Shown here piece by piece: positions 1 to 7,717 of a stretch of 64,000 bases of DNA. A program made the translations under genes and the position numbers. This DNA comes from an uncultured Flavobacteriaceae bacterium (GTDB lineage Bacteria; Bacteroidota; Bacteroidia; Flavobacteriales; Flavobacteriaceae). Below the pieces are notes generated by a model. It made no database searches, was not told where the DNA came from, and was given only the letters and a program-made list of their open reading frames with translations. The first letter of the stretch is position 1, and the number at the start of each line of letters is the position of its first letter. The stretch lies in the NCBI GenBank assembly GCA_947493175.1, contig CANLQD010000006.1, forward strand, positions 186,001-250,000, given 5' to 3'.

Positions 1-123
1 GTATCAGGTATATAGGAAGACCTCCCTTCACTATTTCTAAAAGTGGAAATCCATTTTGGTTCTGCATCGACAATCAACACCCCTTAAACAACTAAAAAAC
101 AATAGATTACGAATCCTCATATG

Positions 124-135
124 TAACATTAGTTA
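124..135. promoter_or_regulatory. Palindrome TAACATTAGTTA, upstream Crp/Fnr-like site
   Basis: Perfect inverted repeat GTAAC-ATTA-GTTAC (123-136). The same GTAAC-N4-GTTAC type recurs between the second SQR gene and the sulfite dehydrogenase gene (3750-3763). Its centre lies 32 nt upstream of the TGAT/GTCA site at 156-167, so it would be an upstream second site for the SQR/tusE/dsrE operon. That a protein binds it is inferred. Confidence 0.5.
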
Positions 136-155
136 CGCTATTTTAACAATCCACC

Positions 156-198
156 TGATATTCGTCATGTAATTTGAACAGCTCCTAAAATACCTTTA
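156..198 (+). promoter_or_regulatory. Class II Crp/Fnr-type promoter of the SQR-tusE-dsrE operon
   Basis: TGATATTCGTCA (156-167) is followed after 23 nt by the -7 box TACCTTTA (191-198, 7 of 8 matches to TAnnTTTG). Palindrome centre to box start is 29.5 nt, the same value as at the other sites of this set. The predicted transcription start is near 204 and the ATG is at 235. Confidence 0.65.
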
Positions 199-234
199 AG
201 TCACGAAAGTTAGAAAACTCTAAATCCTAAAACG

Positions 235-1479
235 ATGAAAAATTTGGTCATATTGGGCGCAGGTACTTCTGGTACCATAATGGCGAACCATCTCTATAAT
301 CAACTCCCCAAAAAGTCGTGGAGCATTACCATAGTGGACCAATATAAAACGCACTATTACCAACCTGGTTTTTTATTCCTCCCCTTTGATATCTATACCA
401 CCAAACAGGTCAAGAAGAATGGAAAAAAGTTTATTCCGAAAGGAGTGGATTACCTTCAGCAAAGAATTGAACAAATAATTCCTGAGAAGCAAACGGTTTT
501 GCTAGAGCAAGGAGATAAACTGTCATACGACATTTTGATTATTGCAACGGGAACAAAAATTGCCCCGGAAGAGGTAGAGGGCATGGCCGGACCGATGTGG
601 TATAAAAACATCTTTGATTTTTATACATACGAGGGTGCAAAAGCCCTACGGGACAAACTTCGGAAATGGGAAGGCGGCAAACTAGTGGTACATATCACCG
701 AAATGCCAATAAAATGTCCGGTAGCACCCTTGGAGTTTGCTTTTTTGGCCGATTCCTACTTCAAGAACAAAGGTATACGCGACAAAGTTGAAATTACGTT
801 TGTAACGCCTTTAGGAGGCGCCTTTACCAAACCAAAAGCAACGAAGGCCTTACATTACCTATTGGAAGAAAAAGGTATCAATGAAGTGACCGATTTCAAT
901 ATCGAACGGGTCGATTACAAAAACAACAAGATCATTGACTACGCCGATACAGCGGTAGCATATGATCTGTTGGTCACCGTACCTACCAATATGGGCGATG
1001 CATTCATCGAACGTTCCGGCATGGGAGATGACCTGAATTTTGTACCCACCGATAAAGCCACACTTCAAACCCGAGCCCATAAGAATATTTTTGCTATTGG
1101 CGACGCCACGAACCTACCCACTTCCAAAGCTGGATCGGTAGCACATTTCGAGGCAGAGATATTGACAGAGAACATTCTTCGGTATATTGATGGAAAACCT
1201 TTAAAAGCCGAATTCGACGGACATGCCAATTGTTTTGTGGAAACCGGAAATGGGAAAGCCCTTTTAATCGATTTCAACTACACCCACGAACCTGTTGAAG
1301 GCACTTTCCCCTTCCCAGGTGTTGGCCCGTTACAGCTGTTAAAAGAAAGTCGCACGAACCACATGGGCAAAATGGCTTTTAGGTGGGTATACTGGAACAT
1401 GTTGATCAAAGGGGTGCATATTCCTTTTATATCGGCCAAGATGTCTAAAAAAGGCAAACGTTTTGAAGAGGTAAGATAG
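235..1479 (+). CDS. Sulfide:quinone oxidoreductase-type flavoprotein (paralog 1)
   Basis: A 414-residue FAD/NAD(P)-type pyridine nucleotide-disulfide oxidoreductase of the SQR family, which oxidises sulfide to polysulfide or persulfide and passes electrons to menaquinone at the membrane. The FAD Rossmann motif GAGTSG lies at residues 8-13, the second FAD motif at FAIGDAT (286-292), and an SQR-type Cys is found at 161 in PIKCPVAP and at 333 in HANCFVETG. The third Cys of canonical SQRs, present in paralog 2 as Cys128, is absent, so the substrate may differ. It is first in an operon with the sulfur-carrier genes 24 nt and about 80 nt downstream. The ATG at 235 starts directly at the Rossmann strand. 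SQR family membership is clear; sulfide as substrate is inferred. Confidence 0.85.
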   Translation: MKNLVILGAGTSGTIMANHLYNQLPKKSWSITIVDQYKTHYYQPGFLFLPFDIYTTKQVKKNGKKFIPKGVDYLQQRIEQIIPEKQTVLLEQGDKLSYDILIIATGTKIAPEEVEGMAGPMWYKNIFDFYTYEGAKALRDKLRKWEGGKLVVHITEMPIKCPVAPLEFAFLADSYFKNKGIRDKVEITFVTPLGGAFTKPKATKALHYLLEEKGINEVTDFNIERVDYKNNKIIDYADTAVAYDLLVTVPTNMGDAFIERSGMGDDLNFVPTDKATLQTRAHKNIFAIGDATNLPTSKAGSVAHFEAEILTENILRYIDGKPLKAEFDGHANCFVETGNGKALLIDFNYTHEPVEGTFPFPGVGPLQLLKESRTNHMGKMAFRWVYWNMLIKGVHIPFISAKMSKKGKRFEEVR

Positions 1480-1503
1480 TAGCTACAATAAAACCCAAGT
1501 GTC

Positions 1504-1812
1504 ATGAGAAAACGAATCGGACATACAGAAATAGAAGTGAACGATGAAGGGTATCTAATCGATTTCAGCCAATGGACCAAAGAAATCGGTGAGTGTATTG
1601 CCGATGAAAATGGCATATGCCTTACCGATAGGCATTGGGAGGTTATCAATTACATACATGAAAAGTTTCAAAAAGACGAACCCCTTTCTATAAGGGGCAT
1701 CAAAAAAAGTGGTGTCATCAATATCAAGGAGTTCTATCAACTCTTCCCCGGTGGTCCGCTAAAAAAAGCGACTATGATCGCCGGTATTCCAAAACCCAAA
1801 AGCTGTATATAG
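1504..1812 (+). CDS. tusE: TusE/DsrC-family sulfur carrier protein
   Basis: A 102-residue protein of the TusE/DsrC/DsvC family, small cytoplasmic proteins that carry sulfane sulfur on a C-terminal Cys. The family end PGGPLKKATMIAGIPKPKSC places CysA at residue 101, next to last. The second Cys of true DsrC (in GAC.LAGLPKP) is replaced by Thr, so this is a TusE-like single-Cys carrier and not a dissimilatory DsrC. It lies 24 nt after the SQR gene and before a DsrE-like gene, which suggests it accepts persulfide sulfur from SQR or the DsrE protein. The family call is firm; the delivery route is inferred. Confidence 0.85.
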   Translation: MRKRIGHTEIEVNDEGYLIDFSQWTKEIGECIADENGICLTDRHWEVINYIHEKFQKDEPLSIRGIKKSGVINIKEFYQLFPGGPLKKATMIAGIPKPKSCI

Positions 1813-1892
1813 CCCCTAAGATCAAGTAAACCGATATAAGCGGATTTTAATGGTATTCAGAAAAATCAAAAAGTGTAATTAAAAAACAAACT

Positions 1893-2366
1893 ATGGGCAC
1901 GAAGGTTAAAAAAATGATGTTTATTCTATCAAAAGCTACCATTGAGAACGTATATGCAGCTTTCATCATGGCCAACGGAGCCAGAATGGAAGGTATTGAA
2001 TCGGAATTATTTTTTACGTTTTTTGGGTTGGAAGCCATCCAAAAGAAAAAATTGGAGCATCTGCATGTGGCCACGGTCGGTAATCCCGCCATGCATATCC
2101 CGACCATGTTGGGAGGATTGCCTGGTGTAGAAGCCTTGGCGACAAAAATGATGAAGAAAGAAATGGAGAAGCTCGATATACCTCCTGTGGGTGAATTTCT
2201 TGAAATTCTATCCGATTCCGGATGTAGGTTATGGGCCTGCAAACTGGCAGTTGATATGTTTCATTTAAAAGAGGAAGATCTTATTGATGAAATAGAAGGC
2301 ATTTTAACCATCGGCGACTTTTACAATAGAGCGGATCAAGAAGGAACACAGCTGCTATTTATCTAA
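1893..2366 (+). CDS. DsrE/DsrF/DrsH-like family protein (DsrE2 type)
   Basis: A 157-residue protein of the DsrE2 type: an N-terminal beta strand (KKMMFILSKAT), then a helix with YAAFIMANGARMEG and the FFTFFGLEAI segment, and a late Cys pair SGCRLWACKLAVDMF (Cys about 111 and 116). Such proteins act as sulfane-sulfur donors or acceptors between SQR, rhodanese and TusA/TusE-type carriers. The stretch around residues 67-78 (NPAMHIPTMLGG) also fits the family. Third gene of the SQR operon. The predicted location is cytoplasm or inner membrane surface. Family is clear; the partner is inferred from neighbours. Confidence 0.83.
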   Translation: MGTKVKKMMFILSKATIENVYAAFIMANGARMEGIESELFFTFFGLEAIQKKKLEHLHVATVGNPAMHIPTMLGGLPGVEALATKMMKKEMEKLDIPPVGEFLEILSDSGCRLWACKLAVDMFHLKEEDLIDEIEGILTIGDFYNRADQEGTQLLFI

Positions 2367-2432
2367 TGGTTGTGCTGTTTTATACTTGAAGAGAAGTTAA
2401 GCTAGATCGAAATGGAATTGTCAAACGAACAA

Positions 2433-3695
2433 CTAAACGTTTTTTCCCTTCATCATTTTATTCCAATACAGGTAGGGAAGTCCATATTTCTTTAACATCC
2501 AAAGGCGCCAGTGTTCTTTGGCACTGTTAAAGACCAGTATTCGTTTCAACTTTGGGTCTGGTATGAAGTTATTCTCATAATCAAATTCTGCCAATACCAT
2601 TTTCCCATAACCAGTTACCAAGGGGCAAGAAGAATAACCATTGTATGATTTATTACTCGCCTCTTGATGTTTCAATAAACGCATCAAATTGTCTACGACG
2701 ATTGGTACTTGTTTTCGGATAGCCGCACCTGTCTTTGCCGTTGGAAGGGCCGCCACGTCCCCTAGCCCAAAAATATTGGGATAGTCATTGTGCTGCATTG
2801 AGTAGTGATTCACATCGAGCCACCCGGCGTCATTGACCAAAACGGACTCCTTTACAAACTTTGGGGCGGTCTGTGGAGGAGCCAAGTGCAACATATCGAA
2901 CGGAATCTGGATGACGGCATCCCCGGTCATTGTCTCTCCTAGGTCATTTTCGGCATTCACAACACACTGGTTTTCGTCAGGTGCCGTATGATTGAAAAAA
3001 ACAATCCTGTTCTCGACATCTATCTTATAGGGTGCATAGAAGGGTTTAAAATGAATGCCATAACGGTCAATAACATGCATCAAGGTTTCCTTGATCTCCT
3101 TTACTCCGAAAATAACCGATCCAGGAGTGGCAAAAATGACATTGGTTGTGTTCTTCAAACCGTGTTTCCTGAAATAGTCTGCTGCCAAATAGGCGATCTT
3201 TTGAGGTGCGCCACCACATTTTATAGGTGTTGTGGGCTGCGTAAAAAGTGCATTGCCCCCTTTAAAATTTCTGATAGTCTCCCATGTATGCTTTGGATCC
3301 GTATAATTACTACAGGCAATTCCCTTTTCCATGGCCTCTGGCAGGCCCTCTATCAATGTTGGGTCCATAACAAGACCGGGAGCCACTACCAAATAGTCAT
3401 AAGAGATCGTTCCTTTGTACTTTACGGTGACGGCATTGTTTTCAGGGTCAAAACCGACTGCACGATCTTTGATCCAAGTGACCGCCTTCGGCATTATTTG
3501 TGCCATAGGCCGCGACGTCTTGTCGAAATCATAGGTTCCTGCCCCGACCAAGGTCCAAGCCGGTTGATAGTAATGGGTATCTGCCGGTTCTATAATTCCG
3601 ATATCGAGTTTCCCATTTTTTTTCAATAACTGCGTCGCCGTCATTATCCCCGCGGTCCCTCCACCGATAATCAGTATTTGATGATGCTTTTTCAT
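2433..3695 (-). CDS. sqr: Sulfide:quinone oxidoreductase (paralog 2)
   Basis: A 420-residue SQR-family flavoprotein. The FAD motif GGGTAG is at residues 11-16, the C-terminal FAD motif FGLGDVAALP is near 309-318, and the three redox-type cysteines are at 128 (GIACSNY), 160 (PIKCGGAP) and 357 (YSSCPLVTGYG), the full set expected of an active SQR. The late conserved stretch GYGKMVLAEFDY is typical of the family. It is read away from the sulfite dehydrogenase gene, with one GTAAC-N4-GTTAC palindrome between them. Likely role: membrane-associated oxidation of H2S to persulfide with menaquinone as acceptor. With paralog 1 this gives two different SQRs 1 kb apart. Confidence 0.88.
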   Translation of the reverse strand: MKKHHQILIIGGGTAGIMTATQLLKKNGKLDIGIIEPADTHYYQPAWTLVGAGTYDFDKTSRPMAQIMPKAVTWIKDRAVGFDPENNAVTVKYKGTISYDYLVVAPGLVMDPTLIEGLPEAMEKGIACSNYTDPKHTWETIRNFKGGNALFTQPTTPIKCGGAPQKIAYLAADYFRKHGLKNTTNVIFATPGSVIFGVKEIKETLMHVIDRYGIHFKPFYAPYKIDVENRIVFFNHTAPDENQCVVNAENDLGETMTGDAVIQIPFDMLHLAPPQTAPKFVKESVLVNDAGWLDVNHYSMQHNDYPNIFGLGDVAALPTAKTGAAIRKQVPIVVDNLMRLLKHQEASNKSYNGYSSCPLVTGYGKMVLAEFDYENNFIPDPKLKRILVFNSAKEHWRLWMLKKYGLPYLYWNKMMKGKNV

Positions 3696-3719
3696 GTTTT
3701 TATACTTTTAGGAATTACC

Positions 3720-3792
3720 TAAAATTAAATAGCTTTATCGGGTTATTCTGTAACTTTAGTTACTTGCAGCAATCTAGAATATGTTACTTTAG
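3720..3792. promoter_or_regulatory. Divergent promoter with central GTAAC-N4-GTTAC palindrome
   Basis: TAACTTTAGTTA (3751-3762, within the 14-bp palindrome 3750-3763) lies between two divergent genes. On the minus strand the -7 box TAATTTTA runs 3727 to 3720, 29.5 nt from the centre, and serves SQR paralog 2. On the plus strand TACTTTAG (3785-3792) lies 28.5 nt from the centre and serves the sulfite dehydrogenase. One bound dimer could activate both directions. Confidence 0.6.
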
Positions 3793-3820
3793 AAAACTAA
3801 ACTGTTCTATTTATCATTTA

Positions 3821-5044
3821 ATGAAAAGAAGAAACTTTGTAAAAAGCACCCTTTTAGGGTCTATGACGGCGGCCCTGGGAACTGATATTGTTTTTGGCAC
3901 CCTTATGCCAGATGGGTATACGCCCTTGGCACTTCTTCAAAATACCGATCCTTTTCAACTATTCGACAAAGACCCCCAAATGGTTGTCTTGAACAATAAA
4001 CCCTGGAATATAGAGGCACAAGCGCATCTTTTAGATGATAACGTTACCCCAAATACGCGAATGTTCATTCGAAATAATGGTATTATTCCGGAACGGATAG
4101 ATGCTTCGAAATGGACATTGACCATAGATGGGGAATCTGCAAAAGAACCAAAAACCTATACGTTGGTCGATTTAAAGACCCGTTTTCCGCAATACACCTA
4201 TCAGCTTACCCTTGAATGCGGTGGCAATGGCAGAAGTGAATTCGACCCTCCGGCCAAAGGGAATCAATGGACGGTCGGTGCGGTATCTTGTGCCAACTGG
4301 ACCGGTGTTCGCTTGCGCGATGTTCTCGAAGACGTTGGTTTTAATAAGGATGCTGTTTATATCGGGTATCATGCGACCGATATTCATCTAAGCAGAGATC
4401 CCGATAAAGAACCGATCTCGAGAGGAGTGCCCATGGCGAAGGCCCTTCAAGATGAAACGCTTTTGGCCTTTCGAATGAACGAAAAAGATATACCGATGGC
4501 CCACGGATATCCGCTGCGATTGGTCGCCGGTGGATGGCCTGCCTCTGCATCTGGCAAATGGGTGAATCGAGTTAGCATCCGGAATAAAGTGCATGATGGG
4601 GCCAAAATGACAGGAACAGCCTATCGAGTACCCTGCGAGTCGGTCGCCCCTGGTGAAAAGATAAAGGAGGAGGATTTCTGTATTATTGAATCAATGCCCG
4701 TAAAATCGTTGATTACCTACCCCAAATCCGGAGCCACATTCCCCTTGGGTAAAAAATTACAGATTCGCGGTCATGCCTGGGCCGGTGAATTGGAGGTAAA
4801 AAAAATGGAGTATTCCATTGATTTTGGCGCTACTTGGAAGAAATGTGCGGTAGAACGCCCCGCCAACCGATTGGCCTGGCAACATTTTACTGCTACAATC
4901 GACTTCCCAAAAAAAGGGTATTACGAGGTATGGGCAAGGGCGACTGACTCTGAAAACACCGGGCAGCCAATGGTGTTGCCGGGGTGGAACCCCAAGGGGT
5001 ATCTGAATAATGCATGTCATCGCATTGCCGTTAAAGTAACCTAA
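3821..5044 (+). CDS. Sulfite dehydrogenase, molybdopterin subunit (SorA/SoxC-like)
   Basis: A 407-residue sulfite oxidase family protein. The start is set at ATG 3821 because it opens a twin-arginine signal (MKRRNFVKSTLLG); the in-frame TTG at 3764 lies inside the regulatory palindrome. The molybdopterin domain carries the Mo-ligand Cys in LTLECGGNGR and the motif GVRLRDVLEDVG; the C-terminal part is the Mo-co dimerisation domain (MEYSIDFGATW and YEVWARATDSENTGQP). It should oxidise sulfite to sulfate in the periplasm after Tat export of the folded, cofactor-loaded protein. The cytochrome c gene follows after 1 nt, matching the SorAB arrangement. It could be a SoxC-type enzyme, but no other sox genes are visible here. 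Confidence 0.88.
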   Translation: MKRRNFVKSTLLGSMTAALGTDIVFGTLMPDGYTPLALLQNTDPFQLFDKDPQMVVLNNKPWNIEAQAHLLDDNVTPNTRMFIRNNGIIPERIDASKWTLTIDGESAKEPKTYTLVDLKTRFPQYTYQLTLECGGNGRSEFDPPAKGNQWTVGAVSCANWTGVRLRDVLEDVGFNKDAVYIGYHATDIHLSRDPDKEPISRGVPMAKALQDETLLAFRMNEKDIPMAHGYPLRLVAGGWPASASGKWVNRVSIRNKVHDGAKMTGTAYRVPCESVAPGEKIKEEDFCIIESMPVKSLITYPKSGATFPLGKKLQIRGHAWAGELEVKKMEYSIDFGATWKKCAVERPANRLAWQHFTATIDFPKKGYYEVWARATDSENTGQPMVLPGWNPKGYLNNACHRIAVKVT

Positions 5045-5045
5045 T

Positions 5046-5492
5046 ATGAAACAGCTACAAAAGAAAAGAAACCGCACCCGCCTCCTATTGGTAGCAATCG
5101 CCTTACTCGCGGCGGTATCGGGCATTTTCTTTATCCGTTCAGGGCAGGGTGGCGAAGACAAGGAGGTCTACCAAAACATCCCTTCCGATGATGATTTCGA
5201 TAAAATCGAAAATGGCATACATCTGCGAACCGGTTTGATCGCTGCCGACGGCCTCACCGAAGTTGTGAACAATTGTACTACTTGCCACTCGGCACAGCTT
5301 GTTACCCAGAACAGAATGAGCCGGGAGCGTTGGGTGGCCACGATACGATGGATGCAAAAAACGCAGAACCTTTGGGATTTGGGCGCCAACGAAGAAATAA
5401 TCATCAATTATTTGGTAACCAATTATCCTCCATTGAAAAAAGGACGAAGGGCCGCACTCACTGATATTGAATGGTATGCGCTTGAACCCTGA
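5046..5492 (+). CDS. Monohaem cytochrome c, electron acceptor of sulfite dehydrogenase (SorB-like)
   Basis: A 148-residue protein with a basic N-terminus and one hydrophobic segment (residues 13-31), so a membrane-anchored or secreted cytochrome. The haem c motif NNCTTCH is near residues 75-81, with Met candidates downstream (RMSRERW, RWMQKT) for the sixth ligand. The motif and the following NEEIIINYLVTNYPP helix match sulfite dehydrogenase cytochrome subunits. It starts 1 nt after the SorA-like stop, so the two are translationally coupled. Role: take electrons from the Mo centre and hand them to the terminal oxidase. Confidence 0.85.
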   Translation: MKQLQKKRNRTRLLLVAIALLAAVSGIFFIRSGQGGEDKEVYQNIPSDDDFDKIENGIHLRTGLIAADGLTEVVNNCTTCHSAQLVTQNRMSRERWVATIRWMQKTQNLWDLGANEEIIINYLVTNYPPLKKGRRAALTDIEWYALEP

Positions 5493-5561
5493 TTCCTCTT
5501 GCTGTCAGGAAACGATAGGTACAACGACCGATTAGCGAACCCCTAAAACGATGCAAAACCG

Positions 5562-6446
5562 TTGGAAAAGTACGTTGAAGCTTTCGAAAGCTCTTTCATA
5601 GGAGCCATACAGTGGACATGGAAGTCCATTGTTTTTGAAGTCCCATGGTACACTAATTATTTTTGGGGGTTGATTGCCATTTCCCTGGTGGTTTGGTCAA
5701 TGGAAATACGGTTTCCATGGCGAAAAAATCAAGCTATCTTTCGAAAAGACTTCTGGTTGGATGCGTTTTATATGTTCTTCAACTTTTTTGTGTTCGCCGT
5801 CGTTATCAGCGGATTCTACAAATTGTTGGAAGTATTCTTCAGCGATATCGGGATTACAGCGAGGTCCTTGGCACTTATCGACCTCTCTACCATGCCTATA
5901 TGGATTCAGTTGGTTCTATTCTTTGTAGTACTCGATTTTGTGCAATGGTTTACACACATACTTTTACATAAATACCCAGTGCTATGGAATTTTCATAAAG
6001 TGCATCACTCGGTCAAGGAAATGGGTTTCGCAGCTCATTTGCGGTATCATTGGATGGAGAATGTACTCTATAAGCCGCTTAAGGTGTTCGGGGTGATGTT
6101 ATTGGGCGGATTTGAACCTGAACAAGCATATATCGTACACTTCGCCGCTATCACCATCGGACACTTAAACCATGCCAATATTAAACTCACTTGGGGACCT
6201 TTAAAATATGTTTTTAATAATCCCGTAATGCATTTGTACCATCATGCGTATAGCTTACCTGAAGGAACCTATGGCGTTAACTTTGGTATTAGCCTGAGCT
6301 TATGGGACTATATCTTTCAGACCCACTATATTCCCGAAGACAGCGGTACCATTCCTCTGGGCTTCCCGGGGGACGAACAGTTTCCTAAAGATTTCCTACA
6401 TCAAAATAGCTATGGCATCTGGAAATCGAAAAAAAACCAGGCATGA
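5562..6446 (+). CDS. Sterol desaturase / fatty acid hydroxylase family protein
   Basis: A 294-residue membrane protein of the di-iron fatty acid hydroxylase superfamily. Histidine boxes are visible: HILLHKYPVLWNFHKVHHS near residues 137-155, HLNHAN, and HLYHHAYSLPEGTYGVNFG. Hydrophobic helices occupy about 35-55, 70-95 and 115-135. The reading frame begins after a stop at 5544-5546 and the first usable start is TTG 5562; the nearby ATG 5551 is out of frame. It lies 69 nt after the sulfite dehydrogenase cytochrome and may be co-transcribed. What lipid it acts on is unknown, and nothing in the sequence ties it to sulfur except position. Confidence 0.8.
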   Translation: MEKYVEAFESSFIGAIQWTWKSIVFEVPWYTNYFWGLIAISLVVWSMEIRFPWRKNQAIFRKDFWLDAFYMFFNFFVFAVVISGFYKLLEVFFSDIGITARSLALIDLSTMPIWIQLVLFFVVLDFVQWFTHILLHKYPVLWNFHKVHHSVKEMGFAAHLRYHWMENVLYKPLKVFGVMLLGGFEPEQAYIVHFAAITIGHLNHANIKLTWGPLKYVFNNPVMHLYHHAYSLPEGTYGVNFGISLSLWDYIFQTHYIPEDSGTIPLGFPGDEQFPKDFLHQNSYGIWKSKKNQA

Positions 6447-6496
6447 CAAAGCGACTGTCTTGAAACCGCTTTACATTTAAAATGCATGGGTCATAG

Positions 6497-6515
6497 AAAA
6501 GAATAGAATTCTTTT
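6497..6515. terminator. Weak AT-rich hairpin between convergent genes
   Basis: AAAAGAAT-AGA-ATTCTTTT forms an 8-bp stem with A and U runs on its flanks, between the convergent sterol desaturase-like and cytochrome genes. Low GC makes termination uncertain. Confidence 0.3.
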
Positions 6516-6573
6516 AAGTCTTGAAACAAAGTAGCAATAAAATAGTGTAGGAGGCTATGCCTAAAGTGAATCC

Positions 6574-7575
6574 CTAGTGGTTGTTTGAATCAAAAACAAT
6601 GCCCCACATACCACGAACTTCATTTATGTCATAGCCTACTGCCTGATCATTGGGATATAGGTTTTTTAGAATGGAGCGGGTCTGCGCAGTTATATGCTCG
6701 TTCGGTTTTCCATGGCATTGCAAACACAGGGCATTGGTTACAATCGGGTAGTAAAATTGTACTTCCTCGTTCTGGATTTCCACAATGGGCGATGGCTCCC
6801 CTCCCATCGCCACCGTTTTTTTAAAAGAGGCTATGTAATAAAGTTCTTTGTTCGTTGCTTTGTTGCTTGTATTTCTGGGTTTGTCCGAAATTCTTTTAAT
6901 GACAGCATTGTGCATCAGAGACATGCTATCGGTTAGCTTTATGGCTTCTTCATTACAGAATCGAATGGCGTTGACAGGTCCGTTTTCCCGAATCGCTTGC
7001 GTTAAATTTTTGCCTAGTTGCGCTTGGGTGGTCTTGACGTACCCAAGTCCGACCTTGGCATATAATTTTTCAGGATTTTGGTAGGCCATTTCCTTAGGTT
7101 TGCCCTTTTGATGCCCTTTTCGAAGTTTGGAACGAAAATGGGCGTTGAACCAATCGGGCTTTTCAACTTCATAATCATACAGGTAATCGGCGATTTTCGT
7201 AAGGGCCTCATCGGGATGCGGCATATAGGGCATACAACCAAATCGCTTCAAGGCCCCGGGCATCTTTGACTCCGTTTCAGGATCATTGACCCAACGGATC
7301 AAGGCTTTTGTAAAGGCTTCCTTAGTCGTATTTGAATCGATATAGTGTAATTTAATTGCCGCCATAGGTGGCGCTATCATATTGGCCCTGGAAGTTCTGG
7401 GGTTATGGCACACATAACATTCTGCTTCCATAAACAGTTTACCGGGATGGGCATCGGCATCTTGCCGTACCGCTTCAACTGATTGATCATCGGTCATAGG
7501 CACCTCGATTTCTTTTTGGTTGCCTTTACAACCGAAAAAAAAAGTAACCAATAGGAGCATTAAAAATGGCTTCAT
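6574..7575 (-). CDS. Cytochrome c lipoprotein with DUF3365 haem domain
   Basis: A 333-residue predicted lipoprotein: MKPFLMLLLVTFFFGC gives a lipobox Cys. The ATG at 7575 is chosen because the signal peptide begins there. Two c-type haem sites are visible: ECYVCH near residue 52 in an N-terminal monohaem cytochrome domain (followed by IRWVNDP and LKRFGCMPYMP), and NALCLQCHG near residue 285 in a C-terminal DUF3365 domain, a PAS-like haem sensor module (PVNAIRFCNEEA upstream). Role: periplasmic electron carrier or haem-based sensor in the sulfur-oxidation block. It lies downstream of the persulfide dioxygenase gene on the same strand with a 142-nt gap holding a hairpin. Confidence 0.75.
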   Translation of the reverse strand: MKPFLMLLLVTFFFGCKGNQKEIEVPMTDDQSVEAVRQDADAHPGKLFMEAECYVCHNPRTSRANMIAPPMAAIKLHYIDSNTTKEAFTKALIRWVNDPETESKMPGALKRFGCMPYMPHPDEALTKIADYLYDYEVEKPDWFNAHFRSKLRKGHQKGKPKEMAYQNPEKLYAKVGLGYVKTTQAQLGKNLTQAIRENGPVNAIRFCNEEAIKLTDSMSLMHNAVIKRISDKPRNTSNKATNKELYYIASFKKTVAMGGEPSPIVEIQNEEVQFYYPIVTNALCLQCHGKPNEHITAQTRSILKNLYPNDQAVGYDINEVRGMWGIVFDSNNH

Positions 7576-7640
7576 AACTATCACTTTAAATGATACGTAG
7601 CGCAGCGTTAGCGTCGTATACTTGCTTAACAAGGATGAAA

Positions 7641-7673
7641 GGGAAACGACCTATATCGCAAAGGCCGTTTCCC
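7641..7673 (-). terminator. Hairpin downstream of the persulfide dioxygenase-rhodanese gene
   Basis: GGGAAACG (7641-7648) pairs with CGTTTCCC (7666-7673). Read on the minus strand it is followed by a short T run (TTTCATCCTT). It may end or attenuate transcription before the DUF3365 cytochrome gene. Confidence 0.4.
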
Positions 7674-7717
7674 TAAACAACCAACTAAACATGCCTTATC
7701 AAAGGCAGACAAATCGA

